Below are positions 37,764-47,137 of a DNA stretch of 64,000 bases, one piece after another. The stretch covers positions 744,001-808,000 of the forward strand of contig NZ_CP032757.1 of NCBI RefSeq assembly GCF_003641185.1, in the 5' to 3' direction. The position numbers were made by a program, and so were the translations under genes. This stretch comes from Lactiplantibacillus pentosus (GTDB lineage Bacteria; Bacillota; Bacilli; Lactobacillales; Lactobacillaceae). The stretch's first letter is position 1, and each line of letters begins with the position of its first letter. Below the pieces are notes generated by a model that saw only the letters and a list, made by a program, of their open reading frames with translations, made no database searches and had not been told where the DNA came from.

Positions 37764-38714
37764 TTGGCAGAGAGTGTAACCGTTGCCGATTTGGTTAAAA
37801 ATACGCGTCTGGACGTTTACCATGGCGCTGATTTATTAGATAAAAAAGACATTACGACTAGTGATATTTCACGCCCGGGACTCGCGTTGACCGGTTACTT
37901 CAACTACTATCCACGTGAACGGGTTCAATTATTAGGTAAAACTGAAACCGCTTATTCAAAGAACATGAGTCATGATGAACGCTTGATGATTTTTCGTAAA
38001 ATGTGTCAATTAACGACGCCAGCGTTTGTGATTTCAACTGGTTTACCAGTGCCAGAAGAACTGGTTCAAGCTGGTGAAGAGAATGGGGTGCCGATTCTGG
38101 GCACTAAGATGACGTCGTCACGGATCTTGAGTAATATGACCAATTACTTGGAAGGCAAGCTCACTGAACGGCAGTCCGTTCATGGGGTCTTGGTCGATAT
38201 TTATGGCCTCGGGGTCTTGATCACTGGTGACTCCGGTGTTGGGAAGAGTGAAACCGCGTTGGAATTAGTCAAACGGGGCCATCGTTTGATTGCCGATGAC
38301 CGGGTCGATGTTTATCAACAAGATGAACAAACACTGGTTGGTGAAGCGCCTGCAATTTTGAACCACCTGTTGGAGATTCGCGGTATCGGAATCATTGATG
38401 TCATGAACCTCTTCGGGGCTGGTGCGGTCCGTCAAGATACTGACATCGACCTCATCGTCCACTTAGAGAATTGGACGCCTGATAAGCAATTTGATAGACT
38501 AGGGAATGGAGAACAGAATCGGAAATTCTTTGATGTTGAAGTTCCAGAAATCTCAATTCCAGTCAAGACCGGGCGTAACCTTGCCATTATTATTGAGGCG
38601 GCGGCCATGAACTTCCGTGCCGAAAGTATGGGATATGACGCAACCAAGGTATTTGATGATAACTTGAACAAGCTGATCAAAACGAATTCCGTCCACGATT
38701 CTCACAAGGCATAA
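37764..38714 (+). CDS. hprK: HPr kinase/phosphorylase
   Basis: Bifunctional enzyme that phosphorylates HPr on Ser46 and removes that phosphate, setting carbon catabolite control with CcpA. The 316 aa product has the Walker A GDSGVGKSETALELVKRGH (about residues 154-172) and the signature EIRGIGIIDVMNLFGAGAVR (about 205-224). The start is TTG at 37764, with GGAGGG 6 nt upstream and no nearby ATG that fits. It heads the hprK-lgt-gpsA-galU cluster. Confidence 0.97.
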   Translation: MAESVTVADLVKNTRLDVYHGADLLDKKDITTSDISRPGLALTGYFNYYPRERVQLLGKTETAYSKNMSHDERLMIFRKMCQLTTPAFVISTGLPVPEELVQAGEENGVPILGTKMTSSRILSNMTNYLEGKLTERQSVHGVLVDIYGLGVLITGDSGVGKSETALELVKRGHRLIADDRVDVYQQDEQTLVGEAPAILNHLLEIRGIGIIDVMNLFGAGAVRQDTDIDLIVHLENWTPDKQFDRLGNGEQNRKFFDVEVPEISIPVKTGRNLAIIIEAAAMNFRAESMGYDATKVFDDNLNKLIKTNSVHDSHKA

Positions 38715-38729
38715 GGAGATGGCAGTAGC

Positions 38730-39578
38730 GTGAATACCGTTTTAGGGGCACTTAACCCGATTGCACTACGGTTGGGACCAATTCAGGTCCATTGGTACGG
38801 CGTCATTATTGCGAGCGCCGTCGTGATTGCGGTGGCACTCGCGGTACGTGAAGGTCAGAAGCGGGGCATTCGTCCCGATGATATTTACGACATGATTTTA
38901 TGGGCACTCCCATTTACGTTGATTGCGGCGCGGACGTATTACGTCATCTTTCAGTGGTCGTATTATAGTCAACACCCGAGCGAGATTATTCGTATCTGGG
39001 ATGGTGGGATTGCCATATACGGTGGCTTGATTGGTGCCGGAATTGTGGTCGTCCTATTCTGTCGGTCGCGGTTCATTCCCACCTGGTTAATGTTGGACGT
39101 TGCGGCGCCCACGGTGATCATGGGCCAAGGAATTGGCCGCTGGGGTAATTTTATGAACCAGGAAGCCTTTGGGCGCGTCACGAGTCTGAGCTTCTTGCAA
39201 GGGCTTCATTTGCCCGAATGGCTCATCAATCAGATGTATATCCAAGGCGCGTATCGCCAACCGACTTTTTTGTATGAATCAGTCTGGGATTTATTGGGGT
39301 TTGTGATGTTGATGGTGACCCGCCATCGAACGAATTGGTACAAGCAAGGTGAGGTCTTCTTGACGTACGTTGCTTGGTACGCCTTTGGTCGCTTCTTTAC
39401 GGAAGGGATGCGTACTGATTCGTTAATGTTATTTAACGTCATTCGAGTCTCACAAGCATTATCAGTCGTGCTCTTCTTCGGGAGTATCGGCCTGATGATC
39501 TGGCGGCGGCGACGTCATCCAGAGAATCGCTGGTATTTAGCTGGTTCAGGGCAAAAGATTGCCACAGAAAACAAGTAG
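38730..39578 (+). CDS. lgt: Prolipoprotein diacylglyceryl transferase
   Basis: Membrane enzyme that adds diacylglycerol to the lipobox cysteine of prolipoproteins, including PhnD, PstS1 and the GH8-like protein here. The 282 aa product has about seven membrane segments, the conserved IYGGLIGAG and the signature [13 protein letters not shown] (about residues 135-147). The start is GTG at 38730; AAGGAG lies upstream. It sits 15 bp after hprK. Confidence 0.96.
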   Translation: MNTVLGALNPIALRLGPIQVHWYGVIIASAVVIAVALAVREGQKRGIRPDDIYDMILWALPFTLIAARTYYVIFQWSYYSQHPSEIIRIWDGGIAIYGGLIGAGIVVVLFCRSRFIPTWLMLDVAAPTVIMGQGIGRWGNFMNQEAFGRVTSLSFLQGLHLPEWLINQMYIQGAYRQPTFLYESVWDLLGFVMLMVTRHRTNWYKQGEVFLTYVAWYAFGRFFTEGMRTDSLMLFNVIRVSQALSVVLFFGSIGLMIWRRRRHPENRWYLAGSGQKIATENK

Positions 39579-39594
39579 AGTAGAGGTTATTTAC

Positions 39595-40611
39595 ATGTCA
39601 AAACAAATTGCCGTCTTAGGTGCTGGCTCATGGGGCAGCATCTTGGCAAATTTATTAGATGAAAATGGTCATTCCGTTCGTTTATGGTCGTACGCACCTG
39701 CACAGGTCGCTGAACTCAACGAACACCACACGAATCAGCGCTATGTGCCTGATTTTCACTATTCAGAAACATTGACGGCTTATTCAGATTTAGCAACCGC
39801 AATCGACGGTGCCAACGTGATTTTATTCGTCGTTCCAACCAAGGCAATTCGAAGCGTCGCACACCAAGTTGCCGACGTGTTAGCGAAAACGAATGCCCAC
39901 CCAATCATTGTTCACGCAAGTAAAGGGTTGGAACAAGAGACCCATAAACGGTTGTCGCAAGTCTTGGCTGAAGAAATTCCGTCTGCGCAACGTGAAGCAA
40001 TCGTCGTATTATCAGGGCCAAGTCACGCTGAAGAAGTCGCACGGAAAGATATTACGCTGATTACTGCGGCGAGTGATAATGAGGCGGCGGCCGAAACGGT
40101 ACAACAACTCTTCATGAACGATTACTTCCGAATTTATACGAATACGGACGTGGTCGGTGTTGAACTGGGCGCTGCGCTCAAAAACATTATCGCGTTGGGT
40201 GCTGGTGCGTTACATGGCTTAGGCTATGGTGACGATGCCAAAGCAGCCTTGATGACGCGGGGACTAGCTGAAATCAGTCGGTTAGGTGTTGCGCTAGGGG
40301 CGAACCCATTAACGTTTATCGGCCTTTCTGGTGTCGGCGATTTAATCGTTACTGCGACGAGTGTGCATTCACGTAACTGGCGTGCTGGTAACGAGCTCGG
40401 CTCCGGTCAAGATTTGAAGACGGTCATCGATACGATGGGTATGGTTATTGAAGGTATTCCGTCAACTAAAGCGGCTTATGAATTAGCTCAGCAACAAAAT
40501 ATCGAAATGCCCATCACGGAAGCGATTTATGATGTATTATATAAGAGTGCTGATATTAAGGAAGTCATTCCACAATTAATGCGGCGCGAGGGGAAACCTG
40601 AGATTCAGTAG
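39595..40611 (+). CDS. gpsA: NAD(P)H-dependent glycerol-3-phosphate dehydrogenase
   Basis: Makes sn-glycerol-3-phosphate from DHAP for phospholipids and teichoic acids. The 338 aa product has the N-terminal nucleotide motif [12 protein letters not shown], then [12 protein letters not shown], the catalytic lysine region [15 protein letters not shown] and [14 protein letters not shown]. The ATG at 39595 follows AGAGG; the in-frame ATG-like start at 39559 lies inside lgt. Confidence 0.97.
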   Translation: MSKQIAVLGAGSWGSILANLLDENGHSVRLWSYAPAQVAELNEHHTNQRYVPDFHYSETLTAYSDLATAIDGANVILFVVPTKAIRSVAHQVADVLAKTNAHPIIVHASKGLEQETHKRLSQVLAEEIPSAQREAIVVLSGPSHAEEVARKDITLITAASDNEAAAETVQQLFMNDYFRIYTNTDVVGVELGAALKNIIALGAGALHGLGYGDDAKAALMTRGLAEISRLGVALGANPLTFIGLSGVGDLIVTATSVHSRNWRAGNELGSGQDLKTVIDTMGMVIEGIPSTKAAYELAQQQNIEMPITEAIYDVLYKSADIKEVIPQLMRREGKPEIQ

Positions 40612-40653
40612 GAGTTTCCAAACTAATTTCACTATTTTTAGGAGGATTATCAC

Positions 40654-41577
40654 ATGTCAAAAGTTAGAAAAGCCGTTATCCCAGCGGCCGGTTTAGGGAC
40701 CCGGTTCTTACCTGCTACTAAGGCGATGCCTAAGGAAATGTTACCAATCGTTGATAAGCCAACGATTCAGTTCATTGTTGATGAAGCACGCAAATCTGGT
40801 ATCGAAGATATTGTTATCGTTACTGGTAAGAGTAAGCGGAGTATTGAAGATTACTACGATTCTAATCCAGAACTTGAAGATAATTTACGGGCCAAGCACA
40901 AGGAAGAAATGCTGAAGCTGGTTCAAGAAACGACCGATATTAACTTATACTTCATTCGTCAATCACACCCACGTGGCTTAGGGGATGCGGTCTTAACGGC
41001 CAAAGCGTTCGTTGGTGACGAACCATTCGTTGTCATGCTTGGTGATGACTTGATGGAAGATAAAGTGCCATTAACGAAGCAATTGATGAATAGTTACGAT
41101 AAGACACATGCTTCAACCTTGGCCGTTATGAAGGTTCCTCACGAGGAAGTTTCGAAGTATGGGGTCATCAATCCTGAAAGTGAAAAGGAACCTGGCTTGT
41201 ACAACGTTAACAACTTTGTTGAAAAGCCATCACCTGAAGATGCACCTAGTGATTTAGCCATCATTGGTCGTTACTTACTAACACCAGAAATTTTTGATGT
41301 TCTAGAACATCAAAAACCTGGTAAGGGTGACGAAATTCAATTGACCGATGCCATTGATACGTTGAACAAGACGCAACGCGTTTTCGCCCACGAATTCAAA
41401 GGTACGCGGCATGATGTTGGTTACAAGTTCGGTTACTTGAAGACGACCATCGAATACGGGTTGACCCATCCAGATGTTAAGGACGACTTACGGACTTACA
41501 TCAAGGACTTAGGTGCCCAATTAACCAAAGAAGATAGCACAACGGCACCAAAGACCACTAAAAAAACAACCAAATAA
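40654..41577 (+). CDS. galU: UTP--glucose-1-phosphate uridylyltransferase
   Basis: Makes UDP-glucose from glucose-1-phosphate and UTP. The 307 aa product has the nucleotidyltransferase motif [22 protein letters not shown] (first residues 12-21), [21 protein letters not shown] and a Lys/Thr-rich tail. TAGGAGG precedes the ATG. UDP-glucose would feed the glucan-type EPS cluster that begins 3 kb downstream and, with pgm at 56532, completes glucose-6-P to UDP-glucose. Confidence 0.97.
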   Translation: MSKVRKAVIPAAGLGTRFLPATKAMPKEMLPIVDKPTIQFIVDEARKSGIEDIVIVTGKSKRSIEDYYDSNPELEDNLRAKHKEEMLKLVQETTDINLYFIRQSHPRGLGDAVLTAKAFVGDEPFVVMLGDDLMEDKVPLTKQLMNSYDKTHASTLAVMKVPHEEVSKYGVINPESEKEPGLYNVNNFVEKPSPEDAPSDLAIIGRYLLTPEIFDVLEHQKPGKGDEIQLTDAIDTLNKTQRVFAHEFKGTRHDVGYKFGYLKTTIEYGLTHPDVKDDLRTYIKDLGAQLTKEDSTTAPKTTKKTTK

Positions 41578-41625
41578 GCGCCACTGATCAAGTTGAGCAT
41601 CGTCTTAACTTGATTGACGAGCGAG

Positions 41626-41667
41626 AATCGGCAGCCATTCCAATCTGGGGTGACTGCCGATTTTTTT
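41626..41667 (+). terminator. Terminator after galU
   Basis: AATCGGCAG pairs with CTGCCGATT, loop of about 18 nt, T7 tail. Confidence 0.87.
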
Positions 41668-41753
41668 GCGGTGGTCAAATGAGGTGAGGCGTAGTTGGGT
41701 GGCTCCGTTCAGAAACACCAATCAATGAACTGGCCGGCTACGGTATGCTGCAT

Positions 41754-41789
41754 AAAAAAGCCATGAAATCTGGGTAAGATTTCATGGCT
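41754..41789 (-). terminator. Terminator of the first EAL gene
   Basis: On the minus strand AGCCATGAAATC and GATTTCATGGCT form a 12 bp stem followed by T6. Confidence 0.87.
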
Positions 41790-41849
41790 GTGATCCAGGA
41801 CAATCGCACGTCGTTATCAGTGTGAGGCCCAATTAATGATGAATAATAG

Positions 41850-42530
41850 CTAATGGTCGGCCTTTAATTTGAATAAATGTGGTTTGCCGTAATAGTAACC
41901 TTGGCGTAATGCGATATTTAAGTCGTCCGCCATCTGGTCTTCAACGTCATTTTCGACGCCTTCTAGAATCAGGCGAATATCATGCTTTAAAGCGATGTCG
42001 CGCCAAAATTTCAGTTGAATTGGAATCTCGTTTTCGCGATCTTCCGCGCGAAAGTTTTGCATCGCAAACTTGATTTCTTCAGCTGATTCTAACAATGGTT
42101 TGATGTGATCATACACGTTGATGCCAGTCCCAACATCATCAAGACTGAATTGTAAACCGCTGGCCTTGTACTTGGCAATTTGTTGTTGCATGGCCGCCAA
42201 CGTATAGGTGTCTTCACCTGGTTCTTCGGTGACTTCAACGATGACGTGAACCGGGAATAATTTCTTCTGCGCGTCAATGACGGCGTTGGCGATGTCATCG
42301 TTCAGAAATTGTTTGCGGTTGAAATTAATCGACACCGAGCCAATTTTAAGTGCTAGTTCACTGGCCGTAGCCTTTAGTAAGCTGACTTGTACATCGATTG
42401 GAATATTATCGAAGCTCTCCGGTAATGTCCAGCGGTCCTGATCAGTTTCACGATAGCGAATCAGCATTTCGTAACCAATCAGTGAATTATTAAATTTATT
42501 TAACTGAGGCTGAATAAAGTAACGGTACAT
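41850..42530 (-). CDS. EAL-domain protein, probable c-di-GMP phosphodiesterase (first copy)
   Basis: A stand-alone EAL domain of 226 aa with no membrane segment or sensor domain. Expected active-site positions look intact: E21 in GYEMLIR (the EAL motif as EML), N69 in SINFN, E99/E102 in VEVTE, D131-D132 in LDDVGTG, K154 in EIKF, E190 in LILEGVE and Q210 in RQGYYYGKP. It should hydrolyse c-di-GMP to pGpG. It is divergent from an oxidoreductase gene that leads the EPS cluster. A close paralogue at 58437 has the same arrangement. AAAGGAG precedes the ATG. Confidence 0.88.
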   Translation of the reverse strand: MYRYFIQPQLNKFNNSLIGYEMLIRYRETDQDRWTLPESFDNIPIDVQVSLLKATASELALKIGSVSINFNRKQFLNDDIANAVIDAQKKLFPVHVIVEVTEEPGEDTYTLAAMQQQIAKYKASGLQFSLDDVGTGINVYDHIKPLLESAEEIKFAMQNFRAEDRENEIPIQLKFWRDIALKHDIRLILEGVENDVEDQMADDLNIALRQGYYYGKPHLFKLKADH

Positions 42531-43079
42531 GAGCTGGCTCCTTTGATTGGATTAAAACGTTGAACCTTTCACTAATACATACTATACCAAATAACGACTT
42601 AGGGAAACTGTTTGTCACTGACTTTTTTGCATTGTGTTGAATGTCAATTGGGATAATGATAATTGTGCTCAATCAACTAGTTGGCCAGTTAAGTGCTCAC
42701 AGTCGTTGATAAGCGGCAGAAATTAAACGAGTTCAGGTCCCACATCGCAGTTTGTCATTCGGGGGTTTGGTGGTTACGGACGGGTGATATGTCTCGTGCA
42801 GCGTCAGCATAATTTGTGGTGGTCTTAATTCGCGACGAGATGAGTATGAGATTGCACGACCGAGTCAGTTGAATACTTGCTGTTTTTAGGGCGACTAAGC
42901 TGTTCAAGAAGACTGGTTTCAATTCGGCCGTAACAACCGTCAGCCAACCCTGACCATAACGACGGTTATCAGGTTATCAATAACTGTGTCAATTGTTGAT
43001 TAAGTAATGTAAATTTAGAGAGAAGCAGTTATAATTGATTATGTTTAAATAAATCAAATTAATAATGGGAGTAAATGAA
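42531..43079. other. Long divergent intergenic region between EAL gene 1 and oxidoreductase gene 1
   Basis: 549 bp with no convincing gene. A minus-strand -10 TATAGT (42591-42596) may serve the EAL gene and a plus-strand TATAAT near 43030 the oxidoreductase gene, both without good -35 boxes. AACCGTC and GACGGTT (42935-42966) form an inverted repeat without a T tail. It is not related to repeats A-D. Confidence 0.45.
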
Positions 43080-44492
43080 ATGAAAATCGTAATTGTTGGG
43101 TGTACCCATGCTGGGACTGCCGCTGCAGCCCAAATTTTGAAAAGTCATCCTGAAGCCACAGTTCGAATCTATGAGCGTGATGATAATATCTCCTTTCTAT
43201 CCTGTGGGATTTACTTGTACTTGGGGGGCAAAGTCAATCACCTAGAGGACATGTTTTATTCTTCACCAGAGGCCTTAGCCAAGCTGGGAGCGTGTGTTAA
43301 AACACAGCATAACGTGCTCAAAATTGACGCGCAGGCTAAAACGTTGCAAGTCGTCGATATGCAGACGGGGAAAGTCTTCGATGATACCTACGATAAGCTG
43401 ATTATGACGACGGGGTCAAACGTGGCCGTGCCACCGATTTTTGGGATTGATGAATCCAAAGTGTTGCTCTGCAAGACTTATCAGCAAGCCCAAGAAATTT
43501 ACGAGACTGCCAAGGACAATCAGCGCATTGCCATCATTGGGGCGGGCTACATTGGCACGGAACTATCCGAAAGCTATGCTAATACGAATCATGACGTCAC
43601 CTTGTTCCAATCACATGACCAGATTTTGAATAACTACATTAGTCCGGATATGTCCGATCAGGCGGTGCAATTGTTGAAAGCGCACGGCGTCAACGTGTTG
43701 CTGAACCATCAAGTGACGGCCTTTACTGGTGGGGATGATGGCGAACTCGTTATCGAAACCAATCAGGGCGATTTTACGGCTGATTTGGCAATCGTCGGGA
43801 CCGGGTTTGTGCCGAATACGGAATTGTTGCGGGGACAGGTCGAGATGGATAAACACGGTGCCATCATTATCAATGACTATGTTCAGACCTCGAATCCTGA
43901 TATTTACGCTGCCGGGGACTCGTGCGTCGTCAACTTTAATCCGACGGGGGCGTCAGCCTATACGCCACTAGCGACTAATGCCGTTCGTCAAGGTGCCTTG
44001 GCGGGGTTAAACGTCTTTGGCAATCAGCAACGCTACATGGGGACACAAGCGACGTCCGCGATGCAACTCTTTAACCACACACTGGCAACGACCGGTTTAA
44101 CGCTGAAAATGGCCCAGCAAAGTCATATTCCAGCCGAACGGGTCACGTTTGACGGCACGTGGCGGCCTAGCTATATGCCAAGCACCGATAAACTCACGAT
44201 CGAACTCATCTATAATCCGGATAATCGTAAAATTTTGGGTGCCCAATTCTTGAGTGCCCATGAGGTCGCCCAGTCCGCGAACGCAATCTCGATTGCGATT
44301 CAAAATGGGAATACGATTGACGACCTATCCTTTGTCGACATGTTATTCTCGCCTAATTTTGATGACCCGTTTAACTACCTGAACTTGGTCGCACAACAAG
44401 CCGTTGAACAGGAACGTCAGGCCGGACGCGATAACCCCCGTATCACGGCCTATGGCGATTGGGCAAAACAAAATGACCGTGACTTACAGTAA
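43080..44492 (+). CDS. NADH peroxidase/oxidase-type flavoprotein (first copy)
   Basis: FAD- and NADH-dependent disulfide-reductase-fold protein, 470 aa, of the Npr/Nox group that reduces peroxide or oxygen. FAD site GCTHAGTAAAAQIL includes the active His near position 10, and SFLSCGIYLYLGG holds the redox Cys near position 42; IIGAGYIGTELSE binds NADH and YAAGDSC is the second FAD motif. Product choice (water or peroxide) cannot be read from sequence. ATG at 43080 follows GGGAG; the ATG at 43065 does not. Its 3' end overlaps the next gene by 20 bp, tying it to the EPS genes. Confidence 0.88.
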   Translation: MKIVIVGCTHAGTAAAAQILKSHPEATVRIYERDDNISFLSCGIYLYLGGKVNHLEDMFYSSPEALAKLGACVKTQHNVLKIDAQAKTLQVVDMQTGKVFDDTYDKLIMTTGSNVAVPPIFGIDESKVLLCKTYQQAQEIYETAKDNQRIAIIGAGYIGTELSESYANTNHDVTLFQSHDQILNNYISPDMSDQAVQLLKAHGVNVLLNHQVTAFTGGDDGELVIETNQGDFTADLAIVGTGFVPNTELLRGQVEMDKHGAIIINDYVQTSNPDIYAAGDSCVVNFNPTGASAYTPLATNAVRQGALAGLNVFGNQQRYMGTQATSAMQLFNHTLATTGLTLKMAQQSHIPAERVTFDGTWRPSYMPSTDKLTIELIYNPDNRKILGAQFLSAHEVAQSANAISIAIQNGNTIDDLSFVDMLFSPNFDDPFNYLNLVAQQAVEQERQAGRDNPRITAYGDWAKQNDRDLQ

Positions 44493-45624
44493 GCCGTTAC
44501 GTCGATATTGGTGGTTAATCGGCCTGCTGATAGCGTTGATGGGACTGAGTGGGTGTCGACAGCAGACGACCGTAAAGCCGCCCAAACAAGCGCCCAGTGG
44601 CTTTGTCGTGACTACAAATTATGCGGCTGATTCTAAGCAGCAACGCCAACGCTTGGCGAATTTTATTAAGCGCGGCTTGTTGACCAAGCAGGGCCTATAC
44701 ACGAATTATTTGGATACGGCCAAACGGACCACGGCGACTGCAAGCGGCCACGAGATGCTGAGCGAATCTTCCGGGATGTGGCTACAGTATCTGGCTACCA
44801 CGCATCAGTGGGCGCAGTTTCGGCAATTTTACCGGCAGACTAAGACGACTTTTGATGAAAAGGGGTTGTTCAGCTATCGCTATGATCCGCGGACGAAGAA
44901 ACGCTACAGTGTCAATGCGACGCTGGATGATTTACGGGTCATCCGAGCATTATTAACTTACGATGAAGCCCGCCAGACGACGCATTATCGGCAAGAAGCG
45001 GCCCAACGCTACCAGACCTTAGCCCAGACGACGATCAAGAATGGACACTTAGTCGATTATTATGATGTTCAGTCGCATAAAGCGGCGACGACCGCCAGCT
45101 TAGCCTATTTTGATATGCAGACACTCAAGTATTTTGAGCAGGAGACCAAAAGTGACCGGCAAGCTTATCATAAACAACTGATCGTGCTCAAAGGCGGCTA
45201 CTTAGGCGACGTCTTTCCATTGTATGCCAAAAGCTATCAATGGACGACGGCGACTTATAGTTCGGGCAACTTGAATACCTCTGAAGCGCTGGAGACACTG
45301 TTGCACTTAGCCGAAATTAAGCAACTCAAAGCAACCAGTCGACGATGGCTGATTCAACGGGTCACTAAGCGCGACTTGGCAAATGGCTATACGACGTCCG
45401 GGACCGTCAGTGTTGGTGGTGAATCGGCCGCCAACTATGCCTTAGCCGCGGCGATTTTTGCTCAGCTACATGACCGTAAACACTATCAGCTCGCGATGAA
45501 GAACGTGTGGCGTCTGCAAGTTGATCAAGCTGATTCGGCCATTGACGGGGGTATTGGTGATGCCAAGACCAAGCAAGTCTATTCGTATAGCAATCTGACG
45601 GCGCTTAACGCAGCGTTTTATTAA
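44473..45624 (+). CDS. Lipoprotein with GH8-like glycosyl hydrolase domain
   Basis: A 383 aa surface lipoprotein: signal segment and lipobox LSGC (Cys28), then an alpha/alpha-barrel-like domain. SESSGMWLQYL (about residue 98) resembles the GH8 catalytic motif SEG-GM, and ATLDDLRVIRALL (about 150) the second acidic motif. GH8 enzymes of the BcsZ type trim cellulose in cellulose-synthesis operons, fitting the BcsB-like and GT2 genes downstream. The ATG at 44473 lies in the end of the oxidoreductase gene (20 bp overlap). Confidence 0.75.
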   Translation: MTVTYSKPLRRYWWLIGLLIALMGLSGCRQQTTVKPPKQAPSGFVVTTNYAADSKQQRQRLANFIKRGLLTKQGLYTNYLDTAKRTTATASGHEMLSESSGMWLQYLATTHQWAQFRQFYRQTKTTFDEKGLFSYRYDPRTKKRYSVNATLDDLRVIRALLTYDEARQTTHYRQEAAQRYQTLAQTTIKNGHLVDYYDVQSHKAATTASLAYFDMQTLKYFEQETKSDRQAYHKQLIVLKGGYLGDVFPLYAKSYQWTTATYSSGNLNTSEALETLLHLAEIKQLKATSRRWLIQRVTKRDLANGYTTSGTVSVGGESAANYALAAAIFAQLHDRKHYQLAMKNVWRLQVDQADSAIDGGIGDAKTKQVYSYSNLTALNAAFY

Positions 45625-45640
45625 AGGGGGGCTCAGCACG

Positions 45641-47137
45641 GTGACGATAGTTAAACAACGACTGCAAAGCGGATTGCGCTGGTTGCAACGCTTACTGCCG
45701 CCCCCGCTGTTAGCGACCCTGATTTGTGCCGGGCTAGCGGCTTACGTTGCCTTGGTGCCACCGATTAACGGGTTAGCCGACAATGGTGATTTTTATCGCG
45801 CAATGTATTCGAATGGCATCTATAAGTTATTAGGAAGCCACTACAATTATTTTGATTTTGTGACGCAAAAATTTGGCTTGATGAAATATTACAACGATTA
45901 TCAAGCCGTTAATTTTTCATCACAACCTTTGTTTGTCAAACTCGCAATTGGTTTAAACAAGCTATTTTATAGTCGCACCGTCTTTGATATCCGATTTATG
46001 GCGCTCGTCAACATCGGCTTGTACCTAATCGGAATTTACTTACTGACGGATGCCCTGACGTTTCCGTCTAAACGCTGGCGTAATTATGTGATTGCTGGAT
46101 TGGTCGTCTTCGTGTTTGGCGACTCGTCATTTACCTTGTACTTCAATTCGTTTTTTGCTGAGCCGCAGATGCTTGGGTTAACGCTAATTGCATTCGGCTC
46201 GTTCTTATTACTTGCTCGTCAACGCTACCGACGACGGTGGCCGTTAATTCTGCTGTACTTTCTCAGCAGTGGCCTCCTGATTACCAACAAGTCGCAAAAT
46301 GCCCCGTTGGCCTTGAGTTTTGTGGTCATTACGATTGGCCTGCTGTTCTTGCCCCGCGCACGTGCCATGCGTGTCTATCTATTGCTGGGCATGGGCGCGT
46401 TACTGATAACGGGTGGGCTGACCTACAAATTAATCGGGCAGGACTTCGTCGATATCAATACCTATCAAACGTTTTCACATGGTGTGTTGACGCAGACGAC
46501 TGACCCGAGTAAGGACTTAGCCAAAAGTGGCATCGATGAGCAGTACGCCTTGATGCAGTCGCAGGATTACTATGCGAAGCAATTCGCGACGATTCAGGCT
46601 TCGGGACCGTACGTCAAAAAGAACCTGATTGCTAAGCTAGGTGTCGGTTGGGTCGTGAAATATTATGCGACTCACCTTAAACAGTTCGGTAAACTGATGG
46701 ATCTGGCTGCGGCGGATGTCATGATTACGCAGGTCAAGGCGGTTGGTGATTACACGAAGGCTTCCGGCGCACCTGCCGGTAAACAACTGACATTTTTTAC
46801 GACCTATAGTCAGCTCGCAGGGGCCTTCTTCCCGCAAAAATTTGCTTTCAACTGCTTATTAGCCGTCGCGTTGGTCATCGTCTACTTGGTCGGCTTTTAT
46901 AATGACATACGGCAACAGCGCATTGAGGGTGTTTTACGGTTCTTTCTAGTTCTTGGCTTACTGACGATATTTATTTTTGTGCCAGTTATTTCGCTGATTG
47001 GTGACGGCGATGCTGACCTTGCCAAACACTTATTCATGGTGCCAGTCAGTATTGATTTGATTTTCTTATTATTTATCTCAGATATTTTGAATCATCGTCT
47101 ATGGCATGCTTATCGAGAGGAGGCGTCGGATGCGTAA
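45641..47137 (+). CDS. Polytopic membrane protein, putative glycan hexosyltransferase (WsfD-like)
   Basis: A 498 aa protein with about 10-12 hydrophobic segments. An external loop after the first segment carries NGLADNGDFYRAMYSNGIY, an acidic motif of the kind used by lipid-sugar-dependent membrane glycosyltransferases, and resembles WsfD-type proteins as I recall them. GTG at 45641 follows AAGGGGGG. It lies between the GH8-like and DUF2334-like genes, so a role in decorating or exporting the EPS is likely, but the reaction is unknown. Confidence 0.6.
   Translation: MTIVKQRLQSGLRWLQRLLPPPLLATLICAGLAAYVALVPPINGLADNGDFYRAMYSNGIYKLLGSHYNYFDFVTQKFGLMKYYNDYQAVNFSSQPLFVKLAIGLNKLFYSRTVFDIRFMALVNIGLYLIGIYLLTDALTFPSKRWRNYVIAGLVVFVFGDSSFTLYFNSFFAEPQMLGLTLIAFGSFLLLARQRYRRRWPLILLYFLSSGLLITNKSQNAPLALSFVVITIGLLFLPRARAMRVYLLLGMGALLITGGLTYKLIGQDFVDINTYQTFSHGVLTQTTDPSKDLAKSGIDEQYALMQSQDYYAKQFATIQASGPYVKKNLIAKLGVGWVVKYYATHLKQFGKLMDLAAADVMITQVKAVGDYTKASGAPAGKQLTFFTTYSQLAGAFFPQKFAFNCLLAVALVIVYLVGFYNDIRQQRIEGVLRFFLVLGLLTIFIFVPVISLIGDGDADLAKHLFMVPVSIDLIFLLFISDILNHRLWHAYREEASDA

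Noticed and set aside
41676..41750. Small gene between galU and the EAL terminator
   Set aside because: No frame with a ribosome site; flanked by terminators of both convergent genes.
42660..42960. Decayed repeat of the A-D family between EAL gene 1 and flavoprotein gene 1
   Set aside because: None of the shared motifs of the family occurs there.
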